DNA of 64,000 nt from Pomphorhynchus laevis. Its lineage: Eukaryota > Acanthocephala > Palaeacanthocephala > Echinorhynchida > Pomphorhynchidae. The stretch covers positions 62,001 to 126,000 of the forward strand of contig WNNJ02003654.1 in assembly GCA_012934845.2 (NCBI GenBank). The letters are read 5' to 3'. The notes beneath the pieces were generated by a model. That model did not search any database. It was not told where the DNA came from and saw only the letters and a list, made by a program, of their open reading frames with translations. Shown here in pieces: positions 61,301 through 64,000 of this stretch. Position numbers and translations under genes: made by a program. Position 1 is the first letter of the stretch, and each line of letters begins with the position of its first letter.

Positions 61301-64000
61301 TATTAGAATAACAATTATTCAAAATAACTAATTTCATTAACGATTCTATATATTATTTACATCGTTTATTTATTATAAATTTTATTATGAAAATAAAATT
61401 CGTGAAATTGTATTTATAAGGACAGTTTTACAAAATGAGATGATTATCTTTAGATTTATACTATTAGAAACAATCTATACTAAAATTCAGTTTATATGTT
61501 TAGCTTATCTGAACAAATGCACTTGAAATATTTAGATTATTTATTATTTAGAATAACTTAGATGAGAAAATGTTTTTATTCTCCTCAAGTTTACAACCTT
61601 TAACGTATTGACGTTAGTAATAATATTTCACGAGTGCGATATATTATAATGCAGTACTGCTTTTAAGTATCGACTTGACATGCTTGAATTATCATATTTT
61701 TATACTGAGTGACGTAAGATGTATGTTAATAATTTCATAATGAATAAATAATGATTTTGTTATTGTGCTGGAATGTTATAAGTTCATGTAGCAAGCATGA
61801 CAATTTTTACTATGAGAACACCATTATTAGCCTTTTTGATTAATAAATAGAGGACGTTTTTGAGAAATACATTGCATTCTAGAATTAACAAAACCAAACA
61901 TTTGTTAGGCAGATATTTATAAGTAATAATAGTTACATTAGAAGTTGATGAAACTTGAAAGAAAAACGTACTTGATAGATATTACAAGATATTGGTGTTT
62001 TAGCACCTTTTTTAACAAATTATAAATAATAAAAATGTTACATTACTATTATATGAGATATCTAACAGCTTGCAATTATATTTAATCATTACATTTAGAT
62101 ACAAAATTTATTTCCATTTTTTAATGTTTACAGTTATTCAGTAAAACAAATTTAACTTTTTGCTGCTATACTTTTGCATAAATCAAGTTTCTGTTGAATA
62201 AATTTTATTATTTTATAATAATTTTACGTTTTTTAGTTATTCTCGACAATTTTCACTATGAGAACACTATTATTAGCGTTTTTGATTAAAAAAATATATG
62301 TCGTTTTTGAGAAACGACAAAACCAAACAACAATTCTAGAATTAACAAAACCAAACCTATTTATGGCAAATATTTATAAGTAATAATAGTTACATTAGTA
62401 AGCTTCCCGATTATTAAAGTTAATGAAACCTGAAAGAAAAATGTATGTGATAGATATAACACGGATCTAGTATTTTAACATATATTTAAACAATTATAAA
62501 TAATAAAAATATCAATGTTTTTTTATCTAATTTCAAGTACATTGTCGTTGCATCCTTTAGGAATTAATTTTTAATTATTAAAATAATTAATTAAATGTAA
62601 GCGATTAAGCAGTAAAACGGTACTACACGCGCTTCAATAAAGCCTTAAATGATTGCTTAAATTAGACTGAACAAACACAATTTCGTGTTCGCTGGTGTAA
62701 TTATTTTGCATAATTTAAATATCAACCATATGTTTGAACACCTAAATGTGATGTAAAAATAAGTTTCGTTTAAGTACACATTTTCACAACTTCAGAGTTT
62801 GGTGGATGCCAAGGCTTCATTGTGTAAATATGATCACGCATTATATTTGAATAGACAAATCATATTTGAAGCGTTTGCAGATTATAATCATTAGGTTAAG
62901 AACAAAAAAATAATACCAAACTAATTTTTATTACAATCAATTTAAGAAATATAATATTAAAAAATAATTACAATAGAACGACGGCAATGATCATCTTTTA
63001 TTATTCAAAGTTATCACTATATTGTGATATGTTTTTTATAAGATGCTCAATTATTGAAGTTGATGTAGCCTGAAAGAAACACGTACATTAACAAACACTA
63101 TAATTTGCTATTTTAAAATTATAAAAAATTAGAAATGTTATAAGTTTATGTAGCAAGTATGACAATTTTCACCATGAGAACACTCTTATTTGCGTTTCTG
63201 ATTTATAAGTAGCGGACGTTTTTTAGATACATATCTTGTATTATAGAACTACAGAAAACCAAACCTATGTAAGACAAATATTTAAAAAATTATAAAAATT
63301 ATAAAAAATTAATAATTAAAAAAAATAATTAAAAAAATTAATTAATTTTTAAATATTACAAGTTTTTATATATAACAATTTTCTTAATAATTATTTATAG
63401 ATACAAGTTTTATTTACAGTTTTGCTGCTCTACTTTTGAGATATAAGTTTCCGTTGTATTAATTAAATTATTTGATATTTCTTTGACGATGTCTGATATT
63501 CTCTCAAAATTAGTACATATGCTATGTTTTCGTTTTTCTAGAGACCTGTCATTCAACTATATATCGAAATTGAATTTCAAAACACGCAATATTTTTATTC
63601 GTCACCTGTAAGTATTGAGTGATAAATATTTCGAATGCTTTTCGTTTTAAATTATTGAAATTGAGAATTCAAAATTTAATTTCTTAGAATGTTGATGAAA
63701 AAGGTTATAAACAGATATATTGAGAAAATACGTTTGCTTGGGTATCCGCCGAAGTAAATATTAATTTACAATGTTTGCGAATGTTTACAACTGCCATTTT
63801 AATTCCCAATTTGTTCACTTATATACAGTAAATATGCTATATTGATTTATTTCATAGTTTCTAGTATTTAGATTTCTAAAACTTAATATCACAGCATCTC
63901 AGATGAGCACTGAAACAACAAATATCTAACGCCTTTGATCTGGTTCTTAAAATATAAAGCGAATCTGATACTTTAATTTGTAAGCATACGAAACGTTAAA
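58371..64000 (+). repeat. Segmental duplication, copy 2
   Basis: Corresponds to 1 to about 4640, beginning GTTACTTCAATGGTCTCTGA at 58371, and runs past the right edge of the window. A block (AAGCATGACAATTTT(T/C)AC, ATGAGAACAC) present once in copy 1 (near 3558) occurs three times here (61795, about 62250, 63160), so this copy has expanded internally. By eye, exons differ by about 5-10% and introns by more. Confidence 0.93.
59695..63607 (+). pseudogene. Second copy of the LRR gene 5' half (stop in exon 1)
   Basis: Exons correspond one to one with gene A: 59695-59903 (209 bp), 59999-60022, 60363-60431, 60480-60578, 60734-60802 and 63542-63607. All lengths, splice sites and phase-2 junctions are the same. 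The LRR exons remain open with amino-acid changes (LANNNRIRIVLL, DLSFNYIS). In exon 1 the codon TCA of copy 1 is TAA here (59779-59781), 28 codons after the ATG. Either this copy is dead, or its real start is downstream. The later part lies beyond the window, so I call it a pseudogene only tentatively. Confidence 0.6.

Noticed and set aside
1-64000. tRNA genes, rRNA genes, CRISPR arrays
   Set aside because: Looked for cloverleaf-like box pairs and regularly spaced repeats; only SINE-type boxes and minisatellites were found.

Overview
The window is very AT-rich DNA from an invertebrate animal, probably a bilaterian. The evidence is spliced genes with GT-AG introns (many only 46-60 bp), a MyoD/nautilus-type bHLH gene, and a typical animal retroelement load (Penelope-like elements, LINEs, a Copia fossil, tRNA-like SINEs, foldback elements). 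I cannot name the species. There are no bacterial operons, CRISPR arrays, rRNA genes or tRNA genes. Most of the window is AT-rich non-coding DNA.

Left third (1-28 kb, + strand): a leucine-rich-repeat (LRR) locus. I can assemble a 20-exon reading frame from 1564 to 9855 (about 498 codons) in which every intron is phase 2 and most exons are 66-78 bp, one LRR each. A second series of LRR exons with the same phase and exon size runs from 13850 to a stop codon at 27449. These may be two neighbouring family members or one long gene. LINE fragments, a SINE, a repeat family here called Rep-A, and local repeats sit in the introns. The last coding exon is tandemly duplicated. The first part of the locus (1 to about 4.6 kb) is duplicated in the same orientation at 58371-64000, where the first exon carries an in-frame stop.

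Middle (28-47 kb): repeats and decayed elements. There are several minus-strand Penelope-like reverse transcriptase fragments, one split by a Rep-A copy. A tandem array at about 33.9-35.1 kb carries two tiny intact minus-strand ORFs of 37 and 44 aa. They encode Tyr/Gln/Pro-rich peptides ending in a CaaX-like box. A 3.5 kb composite flanked by inverted repeats (38763-42260) holds three successive C-terminal fragments of one retroelement family, followed by a large foldback.

Right third (48-58 kb): an intact single-exon MyoD-family gene on the minus strand (48017-48766). It is followed by a truncated minus-strand Copia fossil (about 51.24-54.4 kb) interrupted by a 1566 bp GC-richer insertion with 12 bp direct repeats at its ends. 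The insertion is a mosaic: a retroelement C-terminal domain, a hormone-sensitive-lipase-like GDSAG segment, a possible beta-propeller stretch and a coding tandem repeat. A SINE lies at the 3' end of the Copia remnant. A plus-strand LINE follows (54.6-56.6 kb), then the second copy of the LRR locus.

The only genes that look functional on sequence grounds are the LRR gene(s), the MyoD-family gene and, more tentatively, the two CaaX micropeptide ORFs.
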